A program made the translations under genes and the position numbers. From Mastigamoeba balamuthi (lineage: Eukaryota > Evosea > Mastigamoebida > Mastigamoebidae), in NCBI GenBank assembly GCA_902651635.1, contig CACRSC010000273.1, positions 243,143 through 307,142 of the forward strand: a stretch of 64,000 nucleotides of DNA, read 5' to 3'. Positions within the stretch are counted from its first letter, which is position 1, and each line of letters opens with the position of its first letter. A model generated the notes under the pieces. The model searched no databases. It worked only from the letters and a program-made list of their open reading frames with translations, and was not told the DNA's origin. Below, piece by piece: positions 42,512 through 52,783 of the stretch.

Positions 42512-45500
42512 TTACACAGACGAATCCGGGATGTCTGGAGAGCCCTCGGATCTCGGAGTGGTGGCCGACTTGGGATTGGTGTGGTGGCCGGATGGCTGGG
42601 CGCAGCCCTTCTCGGCACTGGCACCCCTGAACCCAACAAAGAAAGAAAAGAGGTGCAGGATGGCCGCTATGACCAGGGCGGCGAAGACGGGGTAGAAGCC
42701 CGGCTTGACGCTGAAACACGAGGAGCTGCCCTGCGTGACGTCGCTGAAGTAGCCCTTGATCACCTCGTTGACGCCGTCGCAGTGGTGGCCGATGACGATC
42801 CTCATGATGTCGCCCATCTTCGGGACGGAGACGAACATGCCGACGACGAACACGTCCAGGCAGCACCAGGAATACATCACACGCCGCACCAGTGGGCTGT
42901 CCAGCCTCGACGGGGCGATGTGGGACAGCACAGAAAACGCGAGGTGTAGCAGAGGCATAACAAAAACCGTGAGGAGACCGAACGCCCCAATGAGGCCAGC
43001 AAATACCCGCAGGCCATAGGGCTGCCCCTCAACCGGCGTCGCCATGTCGAACACTGAGAGCGACAGGGTGCTGCGCATTCCCAAATGGCTCGAGAAGATG
43101 GCAGGGAGCCCACCGCGATAGTCGAGCCTCACGATGCTGAGAGCACAGCCAGTTACTGCCAGGGCAAAGGCGATTGCCGACACACAGCAGAAGACACCTT
43201 GAGATCGCTTGCTCTGCGAGCACGCCACCGCGCAGAAGAGATGCGGCTTGCTCGAGCTGTGCTGGATCTTCTCGTGCCACACGATACATATGTTCGCCAC
43301 GACGATTCCGACGACTGTGGACAGAAGAAAAGAGGTCTCGCCCCACTGCGGCGATGCCGTGATGGTGAACGTCACGGGCAGTGCAACGTTACTACGGTCG
43401 TAGACAGGGAACTTGATCTCCAGGTGCGCGCTTCGGGAGGCCAGAAGGAGAATGTACGACTCCACAAACGACCACTTGCTGAGGAAGTTGAGGGCACGGA
43501 GAATCCTGCCCCTCCACCGAACAGAGAGACTATCCGGAGACAGAACACAGCACGCAAGCTCCAGCAGCATCTTGATGACGGGCCATATAAGACTCAGGAA
43601 TATGGCAACGAGAAACTGGAACACCATTCCATGCTTGCACAGATCCACAAATGTCTGTATCCCAATCTGCTTAACCACAGACTCGATGCTGAACTCCTCT
43701 TGGTCCTGTGACTGCCACCTCGCCGTGATAAACAGGGAGGCCCTGATACTGAACACTGAGCTGATCAGCAGTGAAAAGTATATCGCTGCCAGCGTAGGGA
43801 TGACTGCTCGCCACACGAGTGGCATATGGGCGTCCAGAATCAGACAGCTCTGTGTCTCCTGGCCGGAGTCTTTGCAGGGATACTGCTGCTGCTGCTGCTG
43901 CTGCTGTGACACCGAGGTCTCCGACATCTCCACCTCGTGCTTCCTTGCCCTCTTCTTCCTGACGACCACAGCGAGCAACACAAGTGCGAAGCACACCAGG
44001 CCGATGAAACCGCTTACGACCAGTGGAATCATCGTGGCCATCACATGAACTCCGAGTCCCATCTCCGGCATGTCGCGGCTGCAGCTTTTACCAATGGCAG
44101 GAGTAACAGCATATTGGACACACTTGTCGAGTATCGCCTTGACAATGCCGCTGACCACTCTAGGCAGGACGTATCCGTATTGGCCCAGAGTGAAATCGAC
44201 GAGGTTCTGAGTGAATCCAACAAACTCTGGCTCGATGGCGCCATACAGTCCCGAGAGGCCCATCTTGGTGCTGGAGGCGTTGTAGCCGATGTAATTCGTG
44301 CTGAAGTTCCTAACTGGAGAGAGCACGCACTGTCTTTCCATGAGGTCCTTCGATCCCAGGCCCACGAGCGTATTCTGGCTGACCACGGGGTTCACCCGCA
44401 CACCCAATTCGGCGCCGGCTGAATTCAGGTTGAGGAACGCGCTCTCCTTCAGCCAGGCGTCTCGGGACTTGGAGAACGACGAGCCACAGAACTTCGACGA
44501 GACGCGCACATCAATAGAGAACCGCACGCTGATGTTCGACAGCCCAACGCGGGAGTTGGACAGCTCCCCAATGCCGGCGACGGGGTCCATGAAGGACAGG
44601 CCGTCACACGTGTCCAGCCCGGCGATGGCCAGGTTCAGGACCCCCGCCCAGACGTACTGCGTTGTGAACGACGCCGGCGCGGAGTTGCGGATCTGCTGCA
44701 GCAGGTCGACCTTCTTGCGCGTCAGCGATCCCAGCACGCTGTTCATAGTGGAGACGTCCAGGACCCCAGTACCCTGCGTCAGCCGCGACACGACCCACCG
44801 GAACCCGTGCACGCCGACCAGGTCGTTCCCGACCCACCGCAGGGCGTCGGCCAGCGGGCTGTGACCGACGTCGTACGTGTCGTTCAGCGTCGCAGTGACG
44901 TTGTGCGGTTCTCGGTCGGGTATGATGCTCCTGAGCGCGTTGCCGACGTCAACGACGATGCGGGTGACGTTTTCCCGGACGCTGGGGACGATCATCTGCT
45001 CGCACACGATCTCCGGCAGCTGTTCCTGCAGCACGAGCTTCACCAGGGGCTGGAAGATCTCCACCATCCTGCCCGTCAGGCTCTCGCCTGTGAGCGTCAG
45101 CTCCGCGACGTTGACCGTGGAGACGCAGTCGGTGGCCTCTGTCGCCTGTGGCATCCCGTCGGCGTCGCTCCGCACGCGCACCTTGAACGACAGGGTGCAA
45201 CCGGATATCCGCGCATCCACCAGCGTGTCGATAAAGAGCAGCTGCCAGCTTCCTTTCTGTTTTGCGCCCCGAGGGGGAAAAAGAGGGGAACGCAAATTGC
45301 ACAACGGCCTGTTCAGCGAACGGACCAAGCGGGCGTTGAATCGAGATCAAGGTAGTGCACCAGGCGGAGGGAGACAGCAGCGGTCAGGCCAACGGAGAGC
45401 GCCAGGGTGTCGGGGGAGTCCCTGGACGCCGCAGCAGAGCTCACGTCGAGGCCCGAGACGGTGATGTTGGAGAGGGTGAGCAGGGCGGGCCAGCCGGTCC

Positions 45501-45648
45501 ACGGGACCGTCTGCACGATGTCGGGGACGTCGGCAACGAGACTGCGCAAAAGGCAGTGCACGCCGCACTCCCCGAGGGAGCGCACGGGGAGGGAGAGACA
45601 CGCGCTGCACAGAACAAACGCGATTACTGCTTTGGATAAGGAGCGCAT
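42512..45648 (-). CDS. PqiA-domain multipass membrane protein with luminal N-terminal region
   Basis: Exons complement(join(42512..45256,45361..45648)) give 1010 aa; the intron boundaries are my best choice. Residues 1-25 are a signal peptide (SKAVIAFVLCSACLSLP). About 450 residues of predicted luminal or extracellular sequence, with possible N-glycosylation sites and a lipid-binding (TULIP-like) feel, lead to a first membrane helix (MIPLVVSGFIGLVCFALVLL) and a cytosolic poly-Gln segment. The C-terminal half has two four-helix repeats of the paraquat-inducible protein A type, each with the hallmark near its third helix: LNFLSKWSFVESYILLL and MYSWCCLDVFVVGMF. In bacteria PqiA works with an MCE protein in lipid traffic between membranes. 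A lipid-handling role in this protist is inference. A GATATTTCC motif lies about 60 nt upstream. Confidence 0.75.
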
Positions 45649-45704
45649 CCCGCCTGAGGTCTGATGCAACTAAGGTCCACCGGAGTTTCAGATCTTCCGC
45701 GATC

Positions 45705-45719
45705 GGAAATATCTTGCGG
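45705..45719 (-). promoter_or_regulatory. AAGATATTTCC motif upstream of PqiA-like gene
   Basis: Read on the minus strand, CCGCAAGATATTTCC is 57-71 nt upstream of the ATG. It matches the recurrent start-proximal motif in sequence and distance. Confidence 0.4.
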
Positions 45720-45967
45720 ATCGCCACGGGGGGACGCAAGTGGCTGACGACCATGCGCCTCCATTTCCCGGGGGATTCGGGGATCACGACCCCTGTCGTC
45801 CGTCATCACCACTGGCCTGGTTACTCACAAACTCATCTTGAGGGCCTCTTGGCATGCCACCACCCTTTTGCTCGCAAGGGGACCAAATATAGAAGCGATG
45901 ACTGAGCAGACAGAGGCGCCGGGAGCGGGGCAGCGCGGGAGGAATAGAAGATAGACGTATCTGACAG

Positions 45968-45986
45968 AAAAGATATTCAAAATCTG
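45968..45986 (+). promoter_or_regulatory. AAGATATTCAAAATCTG motif upstream of RRM gene
   Basis: It ends 13 nt before the ATG, closer than most copies, so the leader may be very short. Confidence 0.35.
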
Positions 45987-45998
45987 AAAAAGGCGCGG

Positions 45999-46489
45999 AT
46001 GACCGACCCAGCACACAAGAGAACGCTCTACGTCGGCGGGCTCGACGACAGCGTGGACGAGACCGTTCTCCAGGCGGCCTTCATCCCCTTTGGCGACATC
46101 GTCGACGTCCAGATCCCCAAAGACACCAAAACCCGTTCGCCCCGCCCCCTGAGCGCCCAGCGTCCCCCACCCAGCTCAGCGACAGCTCTCCGCCCCCTCC
46201 CGCGCCCGCAGAGAAGGCGAGGGGGTTCGGCTTCGTCACGTACGAGCTCGAGGAGGACGCCAAGGCGGCGATAGAGAACATGCACAGGGCGGAGCTGTTT
46301 GGGCGGACGCTCAACGTGAACGTGGCCAAGCCCGTCGCGGTGTCGTCGGACAAGCCCATCTGGCAGGACGAGGCGTACTACCGCTCGTTCGAGGGCACCG
46401 CAGCGGGGGCCGTCAACCCCGAGGAGGCTGCCGAGCGCCCGGCAGAGCCTGCGCACCCTGAGAGTGGCAGCCAGGACACCGCCATGTAA
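45999..46489 (+). CDS. Small RRM protein, cyclophilin E (CYP33)-type RRM without PPIase domain
   Basis: Exons join(45999..46134,46212..46489) give 137 aa; the 77-nt intron (GTTCGC donor, phase 1) splits the RRM. The sequence follows the N-terminus of PPIE/CYP33 closely: [33 protein letters not shown] (RNP2 side), [16 protein letters not shown] (RNP1), [20 protein letters not shown] and the [10 protein letters not shown] tail, which corresponds to WSDDDWLKKF in PPIE. In other eukaryotes this is followed by a cyclophilin domain; here the frame stops after a short acidic tail. RNA binding, perhaps in the spliceosome, is expected. A cyclophilin exon further downstream is unlikely because a convergent gene follows within 400 bases. 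Confidence 0.9.
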
Positions 46490-46882
46490 CAGCACGCGCA
46501 GCAGTTCTTGTGGGGGTGTCGCTCCTGTGTGTCCGCACTGTATTGCCCTTGCCCGCTGGTCTACGTGAGGCGTGGGACAGTGTGCGTGTGCGTGTGTGTG
46601 CGTGTCGCTCGCGTAGAGGCAGAGTGGGTGTTCGCTGCGATGCGACCAATGGCTCTGTCCACGTGGCCAATCCCTCGCTTTGTGGTACTTCACCGGTGCA
46701 CTCCTGCGTGCAACACTGCCCGAGTCTCCTCACGTAACCATGTCGTCCTGCTTTCCTCTCCCCTGGACGCCAGTGCCCCTTGTCGAATAGTGCTGTTGCC
46801 ACCCAGGGGCTTGCCATAAACAGAAACCACTTCATTTTGTCGCAAGATTAACGCTGCTTGCTCGGAGGGCACTGCTAGTACA
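46490..46882. other. Convergent 3' intergenic region
   Basis: About 390 bases lie between the stops of the RRM gene (+) and the CH-domain gene (-). There is a GT-rich patch (GTGCGTGTGCGTGTGTGTGC, 46581-46600), which could be part of a polyadenylation region. No gene is seen, and no cyclophilin sequence. Confidence 0.5.
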
Positions 46883-49023
46883 CTAGGAATTGATGAGATC
46901 CTGGAGCACGGCGTCCAGGTCACTGCACGCATTCGAGGTGGCAGGGGCCGGGGCCGTTCCTGGCTTGCTATCGGTATCGACCGCGTCCGGGATGCCACCG
47001 AACTCCCTTTCGATGAAGTTGTCGATGTCGTCGCTTGCAGTAACGGGCTCCGACTGCTGCTTGGCCCACGGCGACTGCACCGGCTTGGCTGTCGCCCTGA
47101 TAGTGGCAGCCTTCGGTGCCTGCTGTGTGGTCGGAGCATACGCTGCTGCTCCCGACGCCGCTGGGAACGTGGGAAGCGGCTTTTTTCGCGAGTCGGCCTC
47201 GACTTGGACGGGACGGTGCTGAGCGGAAGTAGAGGGCGCCGGCACATTCTCCTTGTGGTTCTGCACAGGCGGCTCGGCGTCTCCAAAGTCCGCGAGCGTT
47301 GACATGATTTCATCCACAGCGGACTCGACGGCCTTGCGGTTTTCTCTCTCGTACGGCGGGGTTTCGGACACCTTTCTCGACGCCCCAGTTGCCGCCTGAA
47401 CAGGGGCAGCCGAGGGCAGCCCGACCGCGGCTGTGCTGGGCGGAACGACTCTGATGGCTCCACTCGGATTCGCCGGGGTCGCTGAACCGACGCACGGCCT
47501 GGAAGACCCCAGCGATATCCCGTTGGGCTTCGGCGCCGCAGAGGGGCCAGAAGCGGACTGTGCTTGAGACGCCGCCGCGGCAGTCGTGGGTCCCAACGCG
47601 GCGCTCGACTGGTCGCCGTTCACCGGCTTGATGCGGCCCGGCACAGAGCGCAGGCGCACGAACTGCGAGCGCTCCTGGTCCTGCTCCAGCCTCTCCTTCT
47701 GCGCTCCCTGCAGCGGGGAGGCCCCGTAGCGCACAGACCCGATCGGCTTCAGCGTCGGCGCAGAGGGCGTCTTGATGATCGCAGCCATGGCCGCGGCAGC
47801 GGACCCCGGCGGCGGCGCCCTGACGCTCGAGACGTGCTCGGGCTCGCCGGCGGTGACGCCGCCGCTCGCGCTGCGCATGATGTGGCCGTCGGTGTTTGCG
47901 GAGCGCTTCTTGAGCTGCTGCACGACGGGCGCGAGGAACCGCATCATCGTGCTCGAGTCGCCGTCGTAGAGGAGCTCGGCGGTGATGGAGCTCGAGCACG
48001 GGCAGCCCATGACCGCGGCGAACTTGATGGCGCTGCTGAGGTTGGCGAGCATCTGGGCGCGGTCCTGCGGCTCGCGCGTCCAGTTCTGTATGCGCAGCCC
48101 GCTGACGTGCTCGAGGAACTCGATGATCAGCGACCCCGACTGCAGGTCTGGCATCAGCTCGAGCACCACGAGCCCGCGCCCCTTGAGGTGCTCGTTGACG
48201 AACTCGAGCACCTCCTGCAGGGAGAGCAGTGCACAAAATGCAGCAGAAATGGGTCACATTTTCGGCGCAAGTGAACATGTGCAGCGAGTGCTCTGCGCAC
48301 TGCTGCACTTGGCAAGGGGTCCTGCTGCTGCTGCTGTTGCTGCTGCTGCTGATAGGAAGGCGCTAGCGTCGTCTGGCGCGTGCTCGCTCCTGGGCCAGGA
48401 CTCGTCTCGGGCCGCGAGAGTGAATACGAAGACGACGACGACGACGACTGCGGGGGCGGCGACTGCGACGAGGGCTTGTGCAGGCGCTTGACAAAGATCG
48501 ACCCCGCCAGGGCGGTGACGTGCGCCGCGTCCTTGATCGCGGAGACCACCGACGCTGCGACGCCCGCCTTCTCGACAGGCGACCCGGGCGACTTGAAGAA
48601 CGCGGGGTCGAGCCGCGCGCCCGAGTCCGCGAAGACGAACCTGTACGTCGCGTCGCGGCCACTCGCGGGCCATCCCATTACGACGTCTGAGACCCTCGTG
48701 CCGCTGCCGACGCGCGTCAGCGTGACCTCGGGCGGCTCCTCGCGGTACTCGTAGACGGCGCGCGCCGTGTCCGACGGCAGCGCAAACTTTTTAATGCACA
48801 GCCGCCGCAGCTCCGCGGCGTCGGCGCTGCGCGGCACAGCGACGGTCTTGTACTGGCCCTCGGGCACGAACACCTTGACCACTAGCTGCGCACGCGCGCG
48901 CAGGGGGGAGGGCCGGGGAGTGAGACGAGGGGTGGCGGTTGCCCACAGGGGCGAGAGGCGGTTGGGGTGCACGAGGCAGGGCACAGGGGGCAAACCGCGA
49001 GAAAAACGAACCTTATCTGACAT
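46883..49023 (-). CDS. CH-domain protein with N-terminal ubiquitin/RA-like fold
   Basis: Exons complement(join(46883..48214,48301..48885,49012..49023)) give 642 aa, all phase 0; the first coding exon is only 12 bases (MSDK). Residues 5-100 (LVVKVFVPEGQYKTVAVPRS, ELRRLCIKKFAL, AVYEYREEP) look like a ubiquitin-fold or Ras-association-type domain. After a Ser/Pro and poly-Gln linker, a single calponin-homology domain follows at about residues 200-300: VLEFVNEHLKGRGLVV, LQSGSLIIEFLEHVSG, MLANLSSAIKFAAVMGC, MMRFLAPVVQQL. The remaining 340 residues are low complexity, with short conserved-looking acidic ends (DDIDNFIEREFGGI, DLDAVLQDLINS). A single CH domain suggests signalling or cytoskeletal adaptor function more than direct actin bundling. 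Domain calls are by eye. Confidence 0.72.
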
Positions 49024-49348
49024 GAATGCCCGGCTCTCGTGATGGCGCGGCGCGGGGATCGCGGGGGAGGAGGGCAGGGGGCCCAGAGAGCCTCGCGGAT
49101 GAGGGGGACTGTGGCTGGTTTGCCACCGGCTGGGATGAACTGGTGGATTTTCTGTGGATATTCTTGGTCTGATCTGCCCGGAACGTCAGGATTGTGCGGT
49201 GACCAATGGGCCGAGGCCGCTCACTGTGGGCTGCATGCAGGGCTGTATCCCGCGCCCGCGTACCAATGCAGAGTCGGAAAGAGATGACGCTTGCTGCACC
49301 ATAAATAGCTAAATATCTGAAACAAGCCCAAATTGGATTGAATTTCAT
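49024..49348. other. Intergenic region
   Basis: About 325 bases lie between the CH gene start and the GNAT gene stop, both minus strand. A GCTAAATATCTGAAAC stretch at 49307-49322 resembles the recurrent motif but lies nearly 290 bases from the CH-gene ATG. Nothing else is visible. Confidence 0.4.
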
Positions 49349-49849
49349 TCAGTTCAATTGCTTGCGGATTTTGATGCACATGCCACAGCCCCCACAGGTG
49401 TCGCGATTGGGGTCGTCGTCCTCCGCGAACCCCATCTTCCTCCAGAACCCCACCGACGTCACGCTGGCCTCGGCCCACATCTCCCTGAGCGGCGCGCGTG
49501 CGCCGCCGTCGGTCAGCGCGGCCCAGCGCTCCAGCTCCTCCAGCAGAGCCCTCCCGACACCGGCGCCCTCAGAGTCCGGCAGAACGAACGCCGCGGATAC
49601 GTGGCCGCGCAGGTCGCAGGCCATGCTGCCGATGACGGGCCCGTCGGGGCTGCGCGAGGCGACGAGCAGGTGCGAGGAGCGGGCGACGCGGAGGACGCCG
49701 GCGGGGCTGTAGCGCTCGCACATCTCGGCGATGACGTCTGGCGGGTAGTCGGCCGCGTTGACTGTGCGCAGGGCGTGGCAGATCACGCTGGACAGTGTGC
49801 TGGCATCGTCCTCGCGGAACTGCCTCACGTGCACCGCACCACACGCCAT
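49349..49849 (-). CDS. GNAT-family N-acetyltransferase
   Basis: This single exon of 166 aa has the GNAT fold pattern: N-terminal VHVRQFREDDASTL, helices with HALRTVNAADYPPDVIAEMC, LLVASRSPDGPVIGSMAC (beta 2-4), and AAFVLPDSEGAGVGRALLEE, whose GAGVGRAL loop binds acetyl-CoA. SVGFWRKMGF is the typical C-terminal motif. Closest in style are bacterial-like small-molecule or uncharacterised acetyltransferases; the substrate is unknown. The C-terminus adds a Cys-rich CGGCGMCIKI stretch. The intronless form in an intron-rich area leaves transfer from bacteria possible, but base composition is like that of its neighbours. Confidence 0.85.
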   Translation of the reverse strand: MACGAVHVRQFREDDASTLSSVICHALRTVNAADYPPDVIAEMCERYSPAGVLRVARSSHLLVASRSPDGPVIGSMACDLRGHVSAAFVLPDSEGAGVGRALLEELERWAALTDGGARAPLREMWAEASVTSVGFWRKMGFAEDDDPNRDTCGGCGMCIKIRKQLN

Positions 49850-49942
49850 TGGCCGTTTGTGATTTGTGATTTTCTGCGAGTCAGCGGGTTACTGGATCGG
49901 TGCGATTTTTATTCCATCAGCTCTGTTCTGGTGTTGTGGTCA

Positions 49943-51374
49943 TCACAGGTCGAAGTTCTGGTGGTAGAGCATTGACGCCCTGGTGGCGATCTCTCCCCCA
50001 TTGTCCCAGCGCTGGACAGCTTCGATCCAGTGGGACGGGATTGCAGACGCCCCCCAGAAGGCGCCCGCCATCTGGCCCAGCACAGCCCCCACAGAGTCCG
50101 AGTCACCGCGCAGGTTGGCGACACACAGGATGGCATCCTTGAAGCTGTCGTACCTCCAAAGCACGTTGAGAGCCATTGCCATCGCGTCCATCGCGTACGA
50201 GCCGATGTAGGTGGGCTGGGACTCAGCGCGGAATGGCGAGTAGTGGTACTGCTCCTCCGTCTTCCAGCGCCAGTCGCGGTACAGCTGAGCGTCCGGGCAG
50301 TCCTCTATTCCCGATGATGCGAGAGTTGCCACAGATGGCACCGCGGTCCTGAATGAGGTGGCCAGCGACTCGAGAACAGCTTTGCGGTCCTCTCCAGCGA
50401 TGCCCCTGGTGCATATGTGCGCCAACAGGGCGCTGCACTCGGCTGCTTCATCGCCTTGATGCGTCGTCCGGCTCTGCAGGCGTGCGAGCTCCTCGGCGCG
50501 AGCCACATTGTCGTGAAACAGAATAGCGGGCGCAGCGTTCCTCATCACAGAGCCGTTACCGCTTGTACTCTTGTCGCCGGCGCATGTGTACGGGGCGCCA
50601 TCTGTTATGTACGACTTGAAAGACAACGAGATCTGCGAGCCGAGGTTGGCGTCAAGTGGCCACGGGAGAAGGTGTGTGTGCGTACGTTGCCTCCAAGGCC
50701 GACGGACGTGCGTTTTTCTGGCTCGTCGAAGCGGAAGGCGTTGTTGTATCCCGCGTACCACCACCCGAGGAACCTGTGCATGCAGTCGTGCGGATCCCAT
50801 TGCCCTTTCTTCACTATCAGCGAGTCTGCCACCGCCCAACGTTGTGAGTTTCGCTCGCGGCCAACTACCCACCGCACCTGCTATGCACAGACCCATCGAT
50901 GCGTCGTCCGTCCACTGGCCCGGAGCCAGACTGAACCGCCCCCCTCTCGCCACAGGCATGTCACTCAGGGCAGTCGAGTCGTAGCGCAGAATCATAAACT
51001 GCGCAACACGCCCGAGCTGAGGCCCGCACGGGACGGGGGAGTGGGCGAACCTCGTGGTGGTGGCCAATGCTGTCCCCGAGGACCATCCCGAGCATGCATC
51101 CAACAGCCCTCTCCTCCGATGGCGACTCCCAGGCCGTCTGGCCGAGCAACTTGGAGACAACCGAGGGGTCGGGACCGTGGAGGATCGACTGCTGCGTGAG
51201 CTCGTGGCCAGCGACCGCGTGGCGCCGCACAGCCTCGAGGAGGGGCGACGACACCGCCACCGTCGAGTCGGGCGACAGTGTGTACTCGAAGGCGGTCTTC
51301 AGGTCCAGCACAGCGGGCTCGGGATGCTCGTCCTTCCGTTCGATACTGGCATCTGTCGAGTGTTCTGCCCCCAT
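49943..51374 (-). CDS. ADP-ribosylglycohydrolase (ADPRH/DraG family)
   Basis: These enzymes remove ADP-ribose from proteins or metabolites using two Mg ions. Exons complement(join(49943..50632,50686..50825,50878..50998,51051..51374)) give 424 aa; three introns of 52-53 nt keep phase. Catalytic marks are in order: VLGDSIGHHHEF, the metal-binding WTDDASMGLCIADSL, GNGSVMRNAAPAI, and the C-terminal GDSDSVGAVLGQMAGAFWG. Introns 2 and 3 fall exactly next to these motifs, and splicing restores them. An N-terminal extension of about 90 residues has no recognisable domain. The gene shares a 101-bp divergent promoter with the next plus-strand gene, which carries a single GAGATATCGTG motif. Confidence 0.9.
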
Positions 51375-51420
51375 GGCTCTCGCTCGGATTACTCTAACTG
51401 ACTTGGCAGATTGCAATCCG

Positions 51421-51436
51421 CCCAGAGATATCGTGA
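51421..51436. promoter_or_regulatory. Shared divergent GAGATATCGTG motif
   Basis: CCCAGAGATATCGTGA sits in the 101-bp gap between two diverging starts, about 47 nt from the minus-strand ATG and 40 nt from the plus-strand ATG. The near-palindromic core could serve both genes. Confidence 0.45.
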
Positions 51437-51475
51437 CCACCATTATTTTAACGACCCAACTCGCCGAAAGCACAC

Positions 51476-52595
51476 ATGGCCTCCAAAAAGCGCGAACTCG
51501 AGGAGCCCTCCTGTGACGAGCCCAGCCCCAAGAGAGCGAAAACCGATGCGGCCGAGCCCGCGCCAGACACAGAGCCCGCTCCGGCGGCCGAGCCCGTGAA
51601 GGGCGACCCCGAGGAGAAGGAAGAGCAGGAGGAGGAACAGGAGCAAGAGGAGCAGGTGGAGCAGGTGGAGCAGCGGACGCTGCAGGATCTTTTGGGATTC
51701 AACGAGGAAAAGTCGCTGGCCAAGGACACGGACTTTGCAGAGCACTTTGCCCGCATAGCGCTCGAGCTGATGAGCGGCTGGACGGTGTACATCGCGGGCG
51801 TGCCGCACCGGCTGACCGAGGTGGAGTTCTACCTCAACGGCGGCGCGCACCCGGACATCTTCACGCACGGCGACGAGATGCAGAAGACGCACGCGCACTG
51901 GTACTTCCACAGGACGGGCGGCAAGTACCGCGGGGGCACGTTCAAGGGCATGGACATCACCTTCGCCAGGGAGGAGCTCTTTGGCGGCATCCTCGTCCGC
52001 GGCCTTCAGAAGCTCGACCCGCCCACCGTGTTCCTCGGTACCCGCGTCCCCTCCCACCAGTTCGACCAGCGACCAAGTGCGCACGAGGGCTGACAGCGCC
52101 GCGTGGGCAGACGGGCCGTGCGTGTGCGTGGACCACATCCTGAAGCTGACCAAGATGGGGTCCATCGCCGAGCTCGTCGAGGCAGAGGGCACGACCGAGG
52201 CGTGGAAGACGCGCGAGGGCCGCCTGCTGTACCTCGAGCGCAGCGAGGCCCCGCGCAGCGTCGCCCCAGTCGCGACGCCCAGGGTGGGCCTGACGCTCAA
52301 GGACTGGAAAGAGGCCAAGGACAGGTACGTCATGCGCCAGTACCGCTTCGTGACGAACCCGCGCGACACCAAGAAGGGCAAGCACCACATCGTGCTCGCC
52401 ATGAGGCGCGCGGGCAAGGACGCGGCGAGCGTGGCCGCGGCGACGGGCACGAGCAGCGCGAACGTGGCCAAGTACTGGGAGCTCGCGGCGAGCGGGCGCA
52501 AGCGCAAGAGCACCTCGTCGTGGAGGGAGAAGCAGCTGTCGAGCGACGACGTCTGCGAGCTCTACGGCTGGGCAGACGCCAACGACTGCCTGTGA
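51476..52595 (+). CDS. Putative 3-methyladenine-glycosylase-like protein
   Basis: Exons join(51476..52037,52078..52595) give 359 aa around a 40-nt intron. After a nuclear-type acidic/basic N-terminus (KKRELEEPSCDEPSPKRAK, then an acidic Glu/Gln tract) comes a compact domain: HFARIALELMSGWTVYIAGV, RLTEVEFYLNGGAHPDIFTHG, HAHWYFHRTGGKYRGGTFKG, DITFA..ELFGGILVRGL, GPCVCVDHIL. The order resembles the alkyladenine DNA glycosylase (AAG/MPG) fold, and related uncharacterised bacterial proteins carry a similar YFHR...GGxxKGxDI block, as far as I recall. The C-terminal part is basic. A DNA repair role is a cautious inference; it may be a distinct conserved family. Confidence 0.6.
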
Positions 52596-52732
52596 CAACC
52601 AGCCAAGACAGACAAACAGATCATCCAAACAAGTCCACTGCTGTTCAACTCTGTGCGCTGCTGTGGTGCTGAGAGAATCTTCTTCCTTCTTTCCTCCCCC
52701 CCAAATAGTCACGAAGATTCACCCCTCGCACC

Positions 52733-52746
52733 TCTTTTTATAAAAC
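52733..52746 (+). promoter_or_regulatory. TATA-like element upstream of MetAP1
   Basis: CTTTTTATAAAACA lies about 40-50 nt upstream of the ATG, in an otherwise GC-rich leader. A TATA-box role is inferred from position. Confidence 0.4.
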
Positions 52747-52783
52747 ACGCACAGCAGTCAGACACACAGACACTGCCGAGGCG

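Larger units (their letters stand above)
45649..45998. other. Divergent promoter region (PqiA-like / RRM)
   Basis: About 350 bases separate two diverging starts. Each side has its own motif copy: CAAGATATTTCC (minus strand, 45706-45717) near the PqiA-like gene and AAGATATTCAAAATCTG (45970-45986) near the RRM gene. No further gene is visible. Confidence 0.5.
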
